A stretch of 40,987 nucleotides of DNA from the NCBI GenBank assembly GCA_036267355.1, contig DATAWG010000012.1, forward strand, positions 1-40,987, in the 5' to 3' direction. This stretch comes from Pirellulales bacterium. GTDB lineage: Bacteria > Planctomycetota > Planctomycetia > Pirellulales > DATAWG01. Positions within the stretch are counted from its first letter, which is position 1. Each line of letters opens with the position of its first letter. The translations under genes were made by a program, and so were the position numbers. The notes beneath the pieces are model-generated. The model ran no database searches. It was given only the letters and a program-made list of their open reading frames with translations, and was not told the origin of the DNA. Positions 17,709 through 26,009 of this stretch are shown one piece after another.

Positions 17709-20700
17709 ATGGCCAAATCCGAATTAAGCGCCGTTAAATCGCACCCGGCGAAATCGCTCTCGGGCAAGCACTCCACGCTCCGCCGCCGTCCGGCCGGGCT
17801 GGCCGTCGACCCGATCTTCTGCCCGCAGGATGCCGCCGATCCGTTCGACACCGTCGAATGGGACCTGCGCACGGCCGCCATCAAAGGGGAATCGGGCGAG
17901 GTGCTCTTCGAGCAGACCGATTGCGAACTGCCCAAATCGTGGAGCCAATTGGCCACGAATGTCGTGGTGAGCAAGTATTTCTACGGCGAGATCAACACGC
18001 CGCAGCGCGAAAACAGCGTGCGGCAATTGATCCACCGCGTGAGCCGCACGATCGCGGATTGGGGCATCGCGGATGGCTACTTCGCCACCGCCGCCGACGG
18101 CGAGCGCTTCTATCGCGATCTGACGTGGCTGGCCCTGCATCAGCACGGAGCGTTCAACAGCCCGGTGTGGTTCAACGTCGGACTGTTTCATCAATACGGC
18201 GTGAAGGGCTCGCAGTGCAATTGGCATTGGGATGCCGAGGCCGAAGCGGTCAAGCAGCCCGAAAACCCGTATGAATATCCGCAGGGCTCGGCCTGCTTCA
18301 TTCAGAGCGTCGACGACGACATGGAAGACATCATGTCGCTGGCGCGCAGCGAGGCGATGCTCTTCAAATTCGGCAGCGGCACCGGCACCGATCTTTCGAC
18401 GCTCCGCTCGCATCGCGAAAAGCTTTCGGGGGGCGGCCGGCCCTCGGGCCCACTGTCGTTCATGCGCGTCTACGACCAGATCGCGGCGGTCGTGAAAAGC
18501 GGCGGCAAAACACGCCGCGCCGCCAAGATGCAATCGCTCAAGGTCTGGCATCCCGACATCATGGAGTTCATCGAGTGCAAGTCGAAGGAAGAACGCAAGG
18601 CCCGCATCCTGATCGAAAAAGGGGGCTACGACGCCAATTTCAACGGCGAAGCCTATAGCTCGATCATGTTTCAGAATGCGAACCTGTCGGTCCGCGTCAC
18701 CGATGATTTCATGCAAGCAGTCCTCGACGACAAAACCTGGTCGACCCATTGGGTCACCGAGCCGACCCGCGGCGGTCCATCGTGGCCGGCCCGCGAAGTG
18801 CTGGGCAAGATGGCCGAATGCGCGTGGGGTTGCGGCGATCCGGGCGTGCAATACGACACGACGATCAACCGCTGGAACACCTGCCCGCGCTCCGGCCGGA
18901 TCAACGCCTCGAATCCGTGCAGCGAGTATATGTTTCTCGACGACACGGCCTGCAATCTGGCGAGCATCAACCTGATGAAATTTCGCAATGCGGACGGCAC
19001 GTTCGACGTCGATCGGTTTGCCCATGCTTGCCGCATCTTCTTCATCGCCCAGGAAATCTTGGTCGATCACGCCAGCTATCCGACCGAGCGGATCGCGGGC
19101 AATAGCCATCGCTTCCGCCCGCTGGGGCTCGGCTATTCGAACCTCGGCAGCCTGATCATGGCCAGCGGCTTGGCCTACGATTCGCCGGCAGCCCGCGGAT
19201 TGTGCGGCGCGATGACGGCCCTCTTGCACGGAGCCGCCAATCGCACCAGCGCCGAATTGGCTGCCGCGGTCGGGCCGTTCGACGGCTTTGTCGAAAATCG
19301 CGAGCCGATGCTGGCCGTCATGCAGATGCACCGCGACGCCGTCGAGGCGATCGACGATGCTTGCCCGGAAGATTTGAAACAGGCGGCCCGCGAAGTGTGG
19401 GACGAAGTGCTCGCGGCCGGGCAGGAGTGGGGCTTCCGCAACGCGCAAGCCACCGTTCTGGCCCCCACCGGCACCATCAGCTTCCTGATGGATTGCGACA
19501 CCACGGGCATCGAGCCCGACATCGCGCTGGTGAAATACAAGCAGCTTGCCGGCGGCGGCATGCTGAAGATCGTCAACAATATGGTCGGCTTGGCGCTCGA
19601 CACGCTCGGCTACGATCAGCCGCAGATCGAGGCCATCCTGGCCTACATCGCCGACAACGACACGATCGAGGGCGCGCCGGGGCTGCAAGACGAGCATCTA
19701 TCGGTGTTCGATTGCGCGTTCAAGCCGCGCAACGGCGTGCGGTCGATTGCCTGGCAGGCGCATGTGCGGATGATGGCGGCGGCCCAGCCGTTCTTGTCCG
19801 GGGCGATTTCGAAAACGGTGAACATGCCGCGCGAATCGACGCCAGCCGACATCGCCGACGCCTATCTCGAAGGCTGGCAATTGGGCCTCAAAGCCCTCGC
19901 CATCTATCGCGACGGCTCGAAGGAAAGCCAGCCCCTTTCCACGAGCACGGAAACCGAAAAGGCGGCCGCCCGGCAAGTGGCCATCCCGCGCCGCGAGCGA
20001 CTGCCCGACACGCGGCGATCGATCACCCATAAGTTCAGCATCGCCGGGCACGAGGGCTACATCACCGTCGGCTTGTACGACGACGGCCGGCCGGGCGAAT
20101 TGTTCATCACGATGGCCAAGGAAGGGAGCACCATCGGCGGGCTGATGGATTGCTTCGGCACCGCGGTGTCGATGAGCCTGCAATACGGAGTGCCGCTCGA
20201 GGTGTATGTCGGCAAGTTTTCCCACACGCGATTCGAGCCGATGGGACACACCAAGAATCCCGACATCCGAATCGCCAAGAGCATCGTCGACTATATCTTC
20301 CGCTGGCTGGGAATCACGTTTATTCCCGGCTTCCGCGAGGCGAACCGCGGCATCGTCGACGAAGCCGCGGCGATCGACGAACGACCCGCCGCGACCGCGA
20401 ACGGCGCAAAACCGAATGGCCAGACGAACGGCCGGCCGGCAGCCGGGCTCGCAGCCGCGGCGCCAGAAGCAGCGACCAATGGCCACAAGCCGGGGGCGGC
20501 ACAGCCAGCATCGAGTGGAACATCGGCTTCCAAGGCGGCGAATGGTTCGCTGGCTGCGGCTGCGAACACGCCGGCCGCGAAACCTCTGAACGCGAAACCC
20601 AACGGCAAGCCGGCGTCCGCCCTCTCGGCTGCAGCCAATACAGCCGTCTCGGCTGCGGCCAACAGGGCTCAGCTCGAACGGGCCGGCATGGCCGTGAAAG

Positions 20701-20852
20701 TCGACCTCAATGGCGGCCAATCCCCGTCGAGCGAGCAGTTCGCCCAGTTCCAGCTCGATGCTCCCAGTTGCGACAATTGCGGCGCGATCACCGTCCGCAA
20801 CGGCAACTGCTACCTCTGCTACAACTGCGGCAATAGCATGGGATGCTCTTGA
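17709..20852 (+). CDS. nrdJ: Adenosylcobalamin-dependent (class II) ribonucleotide reductase
   Basis: NrdJ reduces ribonucleotides to deoxyribonucleotides using an AdoCbl-generated thiyl radical, without oxygen or a small subunit. The 1047-aa protein has the redox cysteines C196 (in QGSACFIQS) and C415 (DDTACNLASIN), and thiyl C404 with N402 and E406 in NPCSEYMF. APTGTISFLMDCDTTGIEP is the phosphate-binding region. A TSCPD-type domain lies near residues 775-880 (HKFSIAGHEGYITVGLYDDG), then a low-complexity Ala/Asn/Pro-rich linker of about 120 residues, and a Cys-rich tail (CDNCGAITVRNGNCYLCYNC) that may bind zinc or shuttle electrons. ATG at 17709 is chosen because AAGGAG lies 9 nt before it; an upstream ATG at 17673 has no such site. 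NrdR boxes lie upstream. Confidence 0.97.
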   Translation: MAKSELSAVKSHPAKSLSGKHSTLRRRPAGLAVDPIFCPQDAADPFDTVEWDLRTAAIKGESGEVLFEQTDCELPKSWSQLATNVVVSKYFYGEINTPQRENSVRQLIHRVSRTIADWGIADGYFATAADGERFYRDLTWLALHQHGAFNSPVWFNVGLFHQYGVKGSQCNWHWDAEAEAVKQPENPYEYPQGSACFIQSVDDDMEDIMSLARSEAMLFKFGSGTGTDLSTLRSHREKLSGGGRPSGPLSFMRVYDQIAAVVKSGGKTRRAAKMQSLKVWHPDIMEFIECKSKEERKARILIEKGGYDANFNGEAYSSIMFQNANLSVRVTDDFMQAVLDDKTWSTHWVTEPTRGGPSWPAREVLGKMAECAWGCGDPGVQYDTTINRWNTCPRSGRINASNPCSEYMFLDDTACNLASINLMKFRNADGTFDVDRFAHACRIFFIAQEILVDHASYPTERIAGNSHRFRPLGLGYSNLGSLIMASGLAYDSPAARGLCGAMTALLHGAANRTSAELAAAVGPFDGFVENREPMLAVMQMHRDAVEAIDDACPEDLKQAAREVWDEVLAAGQEWGFRNAQATVLAPTGTISFLMDCDTTGIEPDIALVKYKQLAGGGMLKIVNNMVGLALDTLGYDQPQIEAILAYIADNDTIEGAPGLQDEHLSVFDCAFKPRNGVRSIAWQAHVRMMAAAQPFLSGAISKTVNMPRESTPADIADAYLEGWQLGLKALAIYRDGSKESQPLSTSTETEKAAARQVAIPRRERLPDTRRSITHKFSIAGHEGYITVGLYDDGRPGELFITMAKEGSTIGGLMDCFGTAVSMSLQYGVPLEVYVGKFSHTRFEPMGHTKNPDIRIAKSIVDYIFRWLGITFIPGFREANRGIVDEAAAIDERPAATANGAKPNGQTNGRPAAGLAAAAPEAATNGHKPGAAQPASSGTSASKAANGSLAAAANTPAAKPLNAKPNGKPASALSAAANTAVSAAANRAQLERAGMAVKVDLNGGQSPSSEQFAQFQLDAPSCDNCGAITVRNGNCYLCYNCGNSMGCS

Positions 20853-21565
20853 GGAAGCGGTAGGGTGAGGGTGACGGGTTAGGGTGACGGGTTAAGGAAA
20901 AGAGCAGACGGCAAAAGACCCGGGGACAACGGTCCCCCGGGTCTTTTTTTTGCACCGCGAGCTTCGCGGGCACTTGCCAATCGCCGGCTTCCACAATGGC
21001 GTCGCGGGGCTCTGTAGGCCGCCGCTCCGCGAAGGATGCGCTGGCGCAGAAACAAAAACAGCCCGGGCGGCCCAGTTGGGCCGGCGCCGGACTGAATGTC
21101 CCCCCCGGGAATATGCGATACGCGGCTCGGCGTCGCGAGCACTGACTTTGCCGTTCTTCTTTGCGATAGGCGTTTCCATTACATCCGACGAGTAAAGGTA
21201 TCGGCGGCTTCTGCCGTATCACTTTGGCAATCTTTGCCGATTGCGATCGATTCTCCGACTGGGCGGAACGCTCCGCATTTTCGGTTCATGCCGGCAGCAG
21301 CTCGCGACGATCAGAGTTTATGCCGCACGGTACCACGGCGAGGTTCCATGCGCGCGTTAATTGGCAAACTGCGCTGGCTAGGAAGCGCTGCGAAGCAGCA
21401 GCTTGTGTTCGCGATTGACCTACGGCCCTGAAACGGATACCCCTCCGGCTTTTTGGTCTGCGATTTTCCCCAGCGGCGGCCATTTTCGCAAACCGCACCG
21501 CGCGGTGGCGCCGCCGATCCGCCTTTGCCAGTCAAGAATAAAAATTCGCCCGAAGGGATGTGAGC
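20853..21565. other. 713-bp gap after nrdJ
   Basis: Begins with a short tandem repeat (GGGTGACGGGTTA twice, about 20869-20895) and a strong terminator. Between 20952 and 21550 no gene was recognised; the open frames on both strands look like chance. The promoter of the channel cluster should be near the right end. Confidence 0.55.
20914..20951 (+). terminator. Intrinsic terminator of nrdJ
   Basis: AAAAGACCCGGGG and CCCCCGGGTCTTTT pair around a short loop, followed by a run of eight T. It lies about 60 bp after the nrdJ stop. Confidence 0.85.
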
Positions 21566-22984
21566 ATGAACAAGCTCAACGGTTGGTTCGCACGTCTGCT
21601 CCGCTCGCCGCTCTTGTGGGGCGGGGCGATCACCGCGCTCTACTACGGCGCCATCTCCGCCGGCATCTTGAATTCGGCGATGCTGCTCCGTTTCACGGCT
21701 GGGCATTCGGTCGAATATATTGTCACCTCGTTCTTCTTCATCGGCTCCGCCGCGCTGGTGCTCAAAGCGATCGAAGTCGGCAGCCAGCGGCGCATGCCCG
21801 AGCTACCGCTGCTGGGCTCCGTGCCGCAAGGCGGGCAGACGATCGACGACGTGCCCGATCTCTTGCCGCTCTTGGCCGACACGCCGCAGCACTTGCAAAA
21901 GGGCTTTTTGGTCCGCCGGCTGCGCGACCTATTGGAACACGTCCACCGCACCGGCAAACCCGAAACGCTCGACGCCGAAATCAAATACCTGGCCGACATC
22001 GACGCGATGCGCGCCCAGCATGGCTATGCGTTTGTGCGCGTGATCATCTGGGCGATTCCAATTTTGGGGCTCTTGGGCACCGTGATCGGCATCACGTCGG
22101 TGTTCGCGCATTTGGACATCAAGCATTTCGACGCTTCGCTGCCGATGGTTCTGAGCGGCTTGCAGGTGGCGTTCGACACCACGGGCCTGGCCCTGGCGAT
22201 GTCGATGATGTTGATGTTTGGGCAATACTTCGTCGATCGCACCGAGCAGGCATTGCTGGCCGAGGTCGATGCCCGAGTGAACTCCGAGTTGGTGGGCCGA
22301 TTTCAAAGCGATGACGTCGGCAGCGATCCGCAGCTTGGACCGATGCGCCGGCTGGTGGAAACGGTTGTGCAGGCGACCGAGCGGCTCGTATCCCGGCAGG
22401 CGGAAATCTGGCGCGGCACGATCGACGTGGCGGAAGAACGGCATCGCCAATTGACGACCACCAGCGGAAAGCAACTCGAAAGCGCGCTGGCTGGCGCCCT
22501 CGAGCAGACGTTGAAAACCCATGCCACCACGGTCGTGGCCGGCGAACGGCAGTTGTCCGAACAAAACCATCGCCAATGGGCCGGCGTGCAACAGGCGCTC
22601 GTGCAAACGGCCGAGGCCACGGCCCGGCAGCATTCCGAAATGGCCCGGCAATCGGAGCTATTGCTGAAAGTGGTCGAGGCCACCGGTCAGATCGCCGGCC
22701 TGGAGCAAACGTTGAATCGCAATCTCACCGCGCTATCCACCGCCCGCAGCTTCGACGAAACGCTCGTGGCCCTTTCGGCCGCGGTGCAACTGCTCAGCGC
22801 TCGGTTGGGCCAAGCGGCGGGCGACCAGCGGATGGTGAATCTTTCGGCAAGCGCAATGGGCTCCTCGGCACCGGCCGCGAACACTCGCCCCTCGCCCCTC
22901 GCCCCTAGCCCCTCTCCGCTTGCCCCTAGCCCCTCTCCGGCCGCCCCCACGATCAAACCACGGCGAACGGATAAAGCGGCATGA
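21566..22984 (+). CDS. ExbB/TolQ/MotA-like proton channel protein with long helical tail
   Basis: A 472-aa inner-membrane protein. Hydrophobic spans lie at about 15-36, 48-69, 156-181 and 194-223. The last two carry the family pattern PILGLLGTVIGITSVF and GLQVAFDTTGLALAM, with Thr205-Thr206 as in ExbB/TolQ, where they line the ion path. In these families a pentamer surrounds single-span partners and turns proton or sodium flow into movement. The tail after 225 is long (about 210 residues), helical and Gln/Glu-rich (ATERLVSRQAEIWRGTIDVA), then Pro-rich with PSPLAP repeats. ATG at 21566 follows AAGGGA at good spacing; GTG at 21560 is too close. It overlaps the next gene by ATGA and likely forms an operon with it. 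Confidence 0.88.
   Translation: MNKLNGWFARLLRSPLLWGGAITALYYGAISAGILNSAMLLRFTAGHSVEYIVTSFFFIGSAALVLKAIEVGSQRRMPELPLLGSVPQGGQTIDDVPDLLPLLADTPQHLQKGFLVRRLRDLLEHVHRTGKPETLDAEIKYLADIDAMRAQHGYAFVRVIIWAIPILGLLGTVIGITSVFAHLDIKHFDASLPMVLSGLQVAFDTTGLALAMSMMLMFGQYFVDRTEQALLAEVDARVNSELVGRFQSDDVGSDPQLGPMRRLVETVVQATERLVSRQAEIWRGTIDVAEERHRQLTTTSGKQLESALAGALEQTLKTHATTVVAGERQLSEQNHRQWAGVQQALVQTAEATARQHSEMARQSELLLKVVEATGQIAGLEQTLNRNLTALSTARSFDETLVALSAAVQLLSARLGQAAGDQRMVNLSASAMGSSAPAANTRPSPLAPSPSPLAPSPSPAAPTIKPRRTDKAA
22901..22939 (+). repeat. In-gene 21-bp tandem repeat
   Basis: GCCCCTAGCCCCTCTCCG occurs at 22901-22918 and 22922-22939, a 21-bp period encoding LAPSPSP. It sits near the end of the channel gene and resembles intergenic C-rich repeats found in planctomycetes. 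Confidence 0.7.
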
Positions 22985-25695
22985 GACGCGGCACTGCGGC
23001 GCACAATCCGGGCGTGTCGCTCTTCCCCTTTCTTGCAGTGCTGATCTGCACGATGGGGGTGATGATGCTGTTGTTGGTGATCATCAACCGCCCCGGCGCC
23101 GCCGCGCTCGATGATTCCACGCCGCCCGAGGATGCCGTGTTCGAAGAAGGCGGAAAAGGCTCCGCCGCCTCGCTGGCCGCGGGAAATGGAGGCATGGCCG
23201 ACGCCAACGCGAAATCCGCTGCGGCCGACGATGAGATGCTCGAATCCAATCGCCAATTGCTCGATTGGCGCATCTCGCAACTCGACATCGCGCGGGAAAA
23301 AACGCTGGGCGATTTGCAAAACGAACGCCTGCGGCTTTCGACTGTCGAAGATGGCATGCGCGAGCTGCGCGATCAATGGGATCGCGTGAAAAAAATGGCC
23401 GGCCATATCGAGCAAGCCGACAAAACCAAAGACCACGACACGCAAGAAATCGCCGCCGCGATCGAGCGGCTCAAATCGCTTCTCGCCGCCACGCATGAGG
23501 CGATCGGCAAAGCGATCGACGCGGCCCGCCAACAGGCCCCGGCGTATGCCATCGTTCCCTACGATGGCCGGAGCGGCACGCGCCGGCAACCGATTTACAT
23601 CGAGTGCCGCAGCGATGCGATCGTGTTGCAACCGGAAGGAATCGTGCTCACGGCGAAGGATGTCAAAGGCCCGAAAGGGGCCGGCAATCCGCTGGCTTCG
23701 ACGATCCGTGCCGCCCGCGACTACCTCGCCGGAGGAACGGCTCCGACGCCGGGCCGCGAGCCTTATCCGCTGCTCATCGTGCGCTCGGATGGGATCGAAG
23801 CTTTTTACATGGCCCGCGCCGCGATGGCCTCGTGGGGTTCCGATTTCGGTTATGAACTGATCGAGGCCGATCGCAAGATCGTCTACCAGCAGCCCTTGCC
23901 CCAGCTCGCCGCGATCGAGCAGGCCGCGCTGACCGACGCTCGGGCCCGCTGGGCTTGGTTCGCCACGACCGACACCGGCAAGGAGCAAGACGAGCCGCGA
24001 CACAGGCAAGTGTTTCGCGCATCGCCGACGGGCGGCATCCGCCCTGAAGGCCAAGCCACGCTCGCCGACGCCGACGGCCAGGGAACCGGCAGCGCTTTCG
24101 GCGGCGCGTCGAACGGCAACGGTGGAAATGGCGCAGGTGGCAATGGCGCCGCCGGAAATGGCAGCGGCGGCAACGGCAGCGGCGGCAACGGCGGAAGCGG
24201 TTTCGGTTACGGCGGCAATGGAGCCGCTGGAAACGGAGCCGGTGGCAACGGGCTCGGCCCGAGCCAATACACAGCCGCCGGATACGGTTACGGTGGCAAT
24301 GGGCCCGGCGCCCCTGGCGGGCCGGGGAGCGGCGGAACAGGTTATCGCCTCGGCAATGGAACCGGCAACGCCGCGGGCGGCGACGGCAGCGGACTTGGGC
24401 CGCCAGGAAGCGGCCCGGGCAACGGAAATGGCTTCCCCGGTAATGGCGCCGGCAACGGTGCAGTTGCCGGCAGCGGCGTCCCCGGCGGGGGCAACTCAAC
24501 CGGCGGCCAACCCTATGTGCCAGGCAGCAACTATATTGGTTTGTCGGGGAGCGGACCCAGCAGTGGCCGTACCGGCAGCGGTGGACCGGGAACGAGTGGT
24601 TATGAGGCTGGCGGAACAGGTTACGCCGGCGTAGCGAATGGACCGCCAGGTTCGGGCGCGGGAAGCGGCTCTGTTGGCGGGTCGGCTCCCGGGCCGGGCA
24701 CGGGCTATATCGGCTTGGCCGGTAGCGGCGCCCCCGGCGCGGGCTATGGCAGCGGAGCCAGCGGCAGCGGAGTCGGCGGCAGTGGAGTCGGCGCGGGATC
24801 CGGAAGCGGTTCGAACTCCGGCTATGGGCCGAACGCCGGCACGGGATCGCCCACCGGCCAAGCCGGCTCGTATGCCGGCCAAACCGGCTCGTTCTCCAGC
24901 CAAAGCAATTCCTATCCCGGTCAACCCGGTTCAAACTCCGGCCAAAACAGTTCGTACCCTGCCGCGGGCGCACCGGCCAACGGCAACAATTCGGCCGCGG
25001 CCGATCCGAACTCGCCAAACCTGCCCAATAGCAATATCACGCTCGCTCAAGCGGGCGGTCAAAGCGGTTCGCCGAATGCATCCGGCAACACCGAGGGAGA
25101 CGCCGCCCCCAGCGGCATGTCGCTGATGATGCAAAACCCCTCGCAGAAGCAGAAACCAGATTCCGACGTCTACAACACGCTTTCCACGCCGTATCCGTTG
25201 TCCTCGAACCAGCAGGGTCCGCATCCGGGCGAGTATGTCGACACCCCGCCGCCGCAATCCACTCCCGACAAACCGAAACCGCATAGCGACCCGGCCCAAT
25301 CGCACGACAGCCTGGCCGAGAAACGCGGCCGCAATTGGAGCTTGCCCTCGACGGCGAAATTGTCGACCCCCGTGTCGCGCGTCATCCATGTCGAATGCCG
25401 CGGCGATTGCCTGATCCTCAAGCCTGATTTCGGCAATCCGCAGCCGCGCGTGATCCCGTTCGGCCCGCGCACGGCCGACTCGGTCGATAAGCTCGTCGCC
25501 GCCGTGTGGGATTACACCAAGGGCTGGGGCATCGCCGGGCGGCAGATGTATTGGAAGCCGCGGCTAGAGCTCGAACTCGGCCTCAGCGGCGAAGGCCGCT
25601 ACAGCGAACTGCAAGCCCTGATGGCCAACAGCGGCCTGGAAATAACCCGCAAAGACACGATGGCCGCCGCCGGTTCAAACACACAAGTCCGATAA
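22981..25695 (+). CDS. Single-span partner of the channel with a very large Gly/Asn/Ser-rich insert
   Basis: A 904-aa protein of unrecognised family. Residues 11-36 (GVSLFPFLAVLICTMGVMML and following) are one membrane span; unlike ExbD/TolR/MotB it has no acidic residue inside it. Then come a helical stretch (about 80-190), a folded domain from about 204 (IYIECRSDAIVLQPEG), a Gly/Asn/Ser-rich low-complexity region at about 371-660 (GGNGAGGNGAAGNGSGGNGS-type repeats), a Gln/Pro-rich linker, and a second domain from about 800 (IHVECRGDCLILKPDFG) that resembles the first. The two domains thus look like a duplication separated by an elastic or disordered linker. ATG overlaps the channel stop (ATGA). 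Function unknown; the gene order suggests it is a stator-like partner. Confidence 0.85.
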   Translation: MRRGTAAHNPGVSLFPFLAVLICTMGVMMLLLVIINRPGAAALDDSTPPEDAVFEEGGKGSAASLAAGNGGMADANAKSAAADDEMLESNRQLLDWRISQLDIAREKTLGDLQNERLRLSTVEDGMRELRDQWDRVKKMAGHIEQADKTKDHDTQEIAAAIERLKSLLAATHEAIGKAIDAARQQAPAYAIVPYDGRSGTRRQPIYIECRSDAIVLQPEGIVLTAKDVKGPKGAGNPLASTIRAARDYLAGGTAPTPGREPYPLLIVRSDGIEAFYMARAAMASWGSDFGYELIEADRKIVYQQPLPQLAAIEQAALTDARARWAWFATTDTGKEQDEPRHRQVFRASPTGGIRPEGQATLADADGQGTGSAFGGASNGNGGNGAGGNGAAGNGSGGNGSGGNGGSGFGYGGNGAAGNGAGGNGLGPSQYTAAGYGYGGNGPGAPGGPGSGGTGYRLGNGTGNAAGGDGSGLGPPGSGPGNGNGFPGNGAGNGAVAGSGVPGGGNSTGGQPYVPGSNYIGLSGSGPSSGRTGSGGPGTSGYEAGGTGYAGVANGPPGSGAGSGSVGGSAPGPGTGYIGLAGSGAPGAGYGSGASGSGVGGSGVGAGSGSGSNSGYGPNAGTGSPTGQAGSYAGQTGSFSSQSNSYPGQPGSNSGQNSSYPAAGAPANGNNSAAADPNSPNLPNSNITLAQAGGQSGSPNASGNTEGDAAPSGMSLMMQNPSQKQKPDSDVYNTLSTPYPLSSNQQGPHPGEYVDTPPPQSTPDKPKPHSDPAQSHDSLAEKRGRNWSLPSTAKLSTPVSRVIHVECRGDCLILKPDFGNPQPRVIPFGPRTADSVDKLVAAVWDYTKGWGIAGRQMYWKPRLELELGLSGEGRYSELQALMANSGLEITRKDTMAAAGSNTQVR

Positions 25696-26009
25696 CCCGA
25701 TTTTTTCGTGGTGCCAGAAATCTAGGCGGGCTCCAATACACGAGCCCGAAGCGTTAGCGAGGAAGCATCAAGCCAAGCAAACACGAGCCCGAAGCGTCAG
25801 CGAGGAAGCATCAAGCCAAACAAACACGAGCCCGAAGCGTCAGCGCGGTTGGGCTCCAGCGGCTTCCTCGCTAACGCTTCGGGCTATCGTCGCAATACGA
25901 AAAATCCAAGCTAACCGACCTAACAATGCCGCATGCCCACGCAACGCCGTGGACATGGCGCCCCTAAACCTCAAAGCCTCACAGCCTCAACCCTCACGGC
26001 CTTCCCCCC
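25696..26009. other. Repeat-filled gap inside the channel cluster
   Basis: Contains family B core repeats (25738-25885), a family E pair (about 25932-25960) and a CT-rich run with CCTCAAAGCCTCACAGCCTC at 25967-25986. It separates the third gene of the cluster from the first two. No gene seen. Confidence 0.6.
25738..25885 (+). repeat. Family B core in tandem, 43-bp units
   Basis: Units at 25738-25780 and 25781-25823 begin ACACGAGCCCGAAGCGTTAG or the TCAG variant; a third, truncated unit runs 25824-25845. An inverted core, CCTCGCTAACGCTTCGGGCT, follows at 25866-25885 and can pair with any of them. Confidence 0.85.

Noticed and set aside
17724-19697. Long open frame antisense to nrdJ (657 aa)
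   Set aside because: It lies wholly opposite a clear nrdJ, shows no family motif, and is Arg/Asp/Ala-rich as expected for the antisense of a GC-rich gene.
20952-21550. Small genes in the gap after nrdJ
   Set aside because: Open frames exist on both strands but none has a ribosome-binding site, signal or motif; composition is like noncoding DNA.
25738-25885. CRISPR array
   Set aside because: Only two complete 43-bp units in direct contact, with no variable spacers and no cas gene; it is a tandem repeat.
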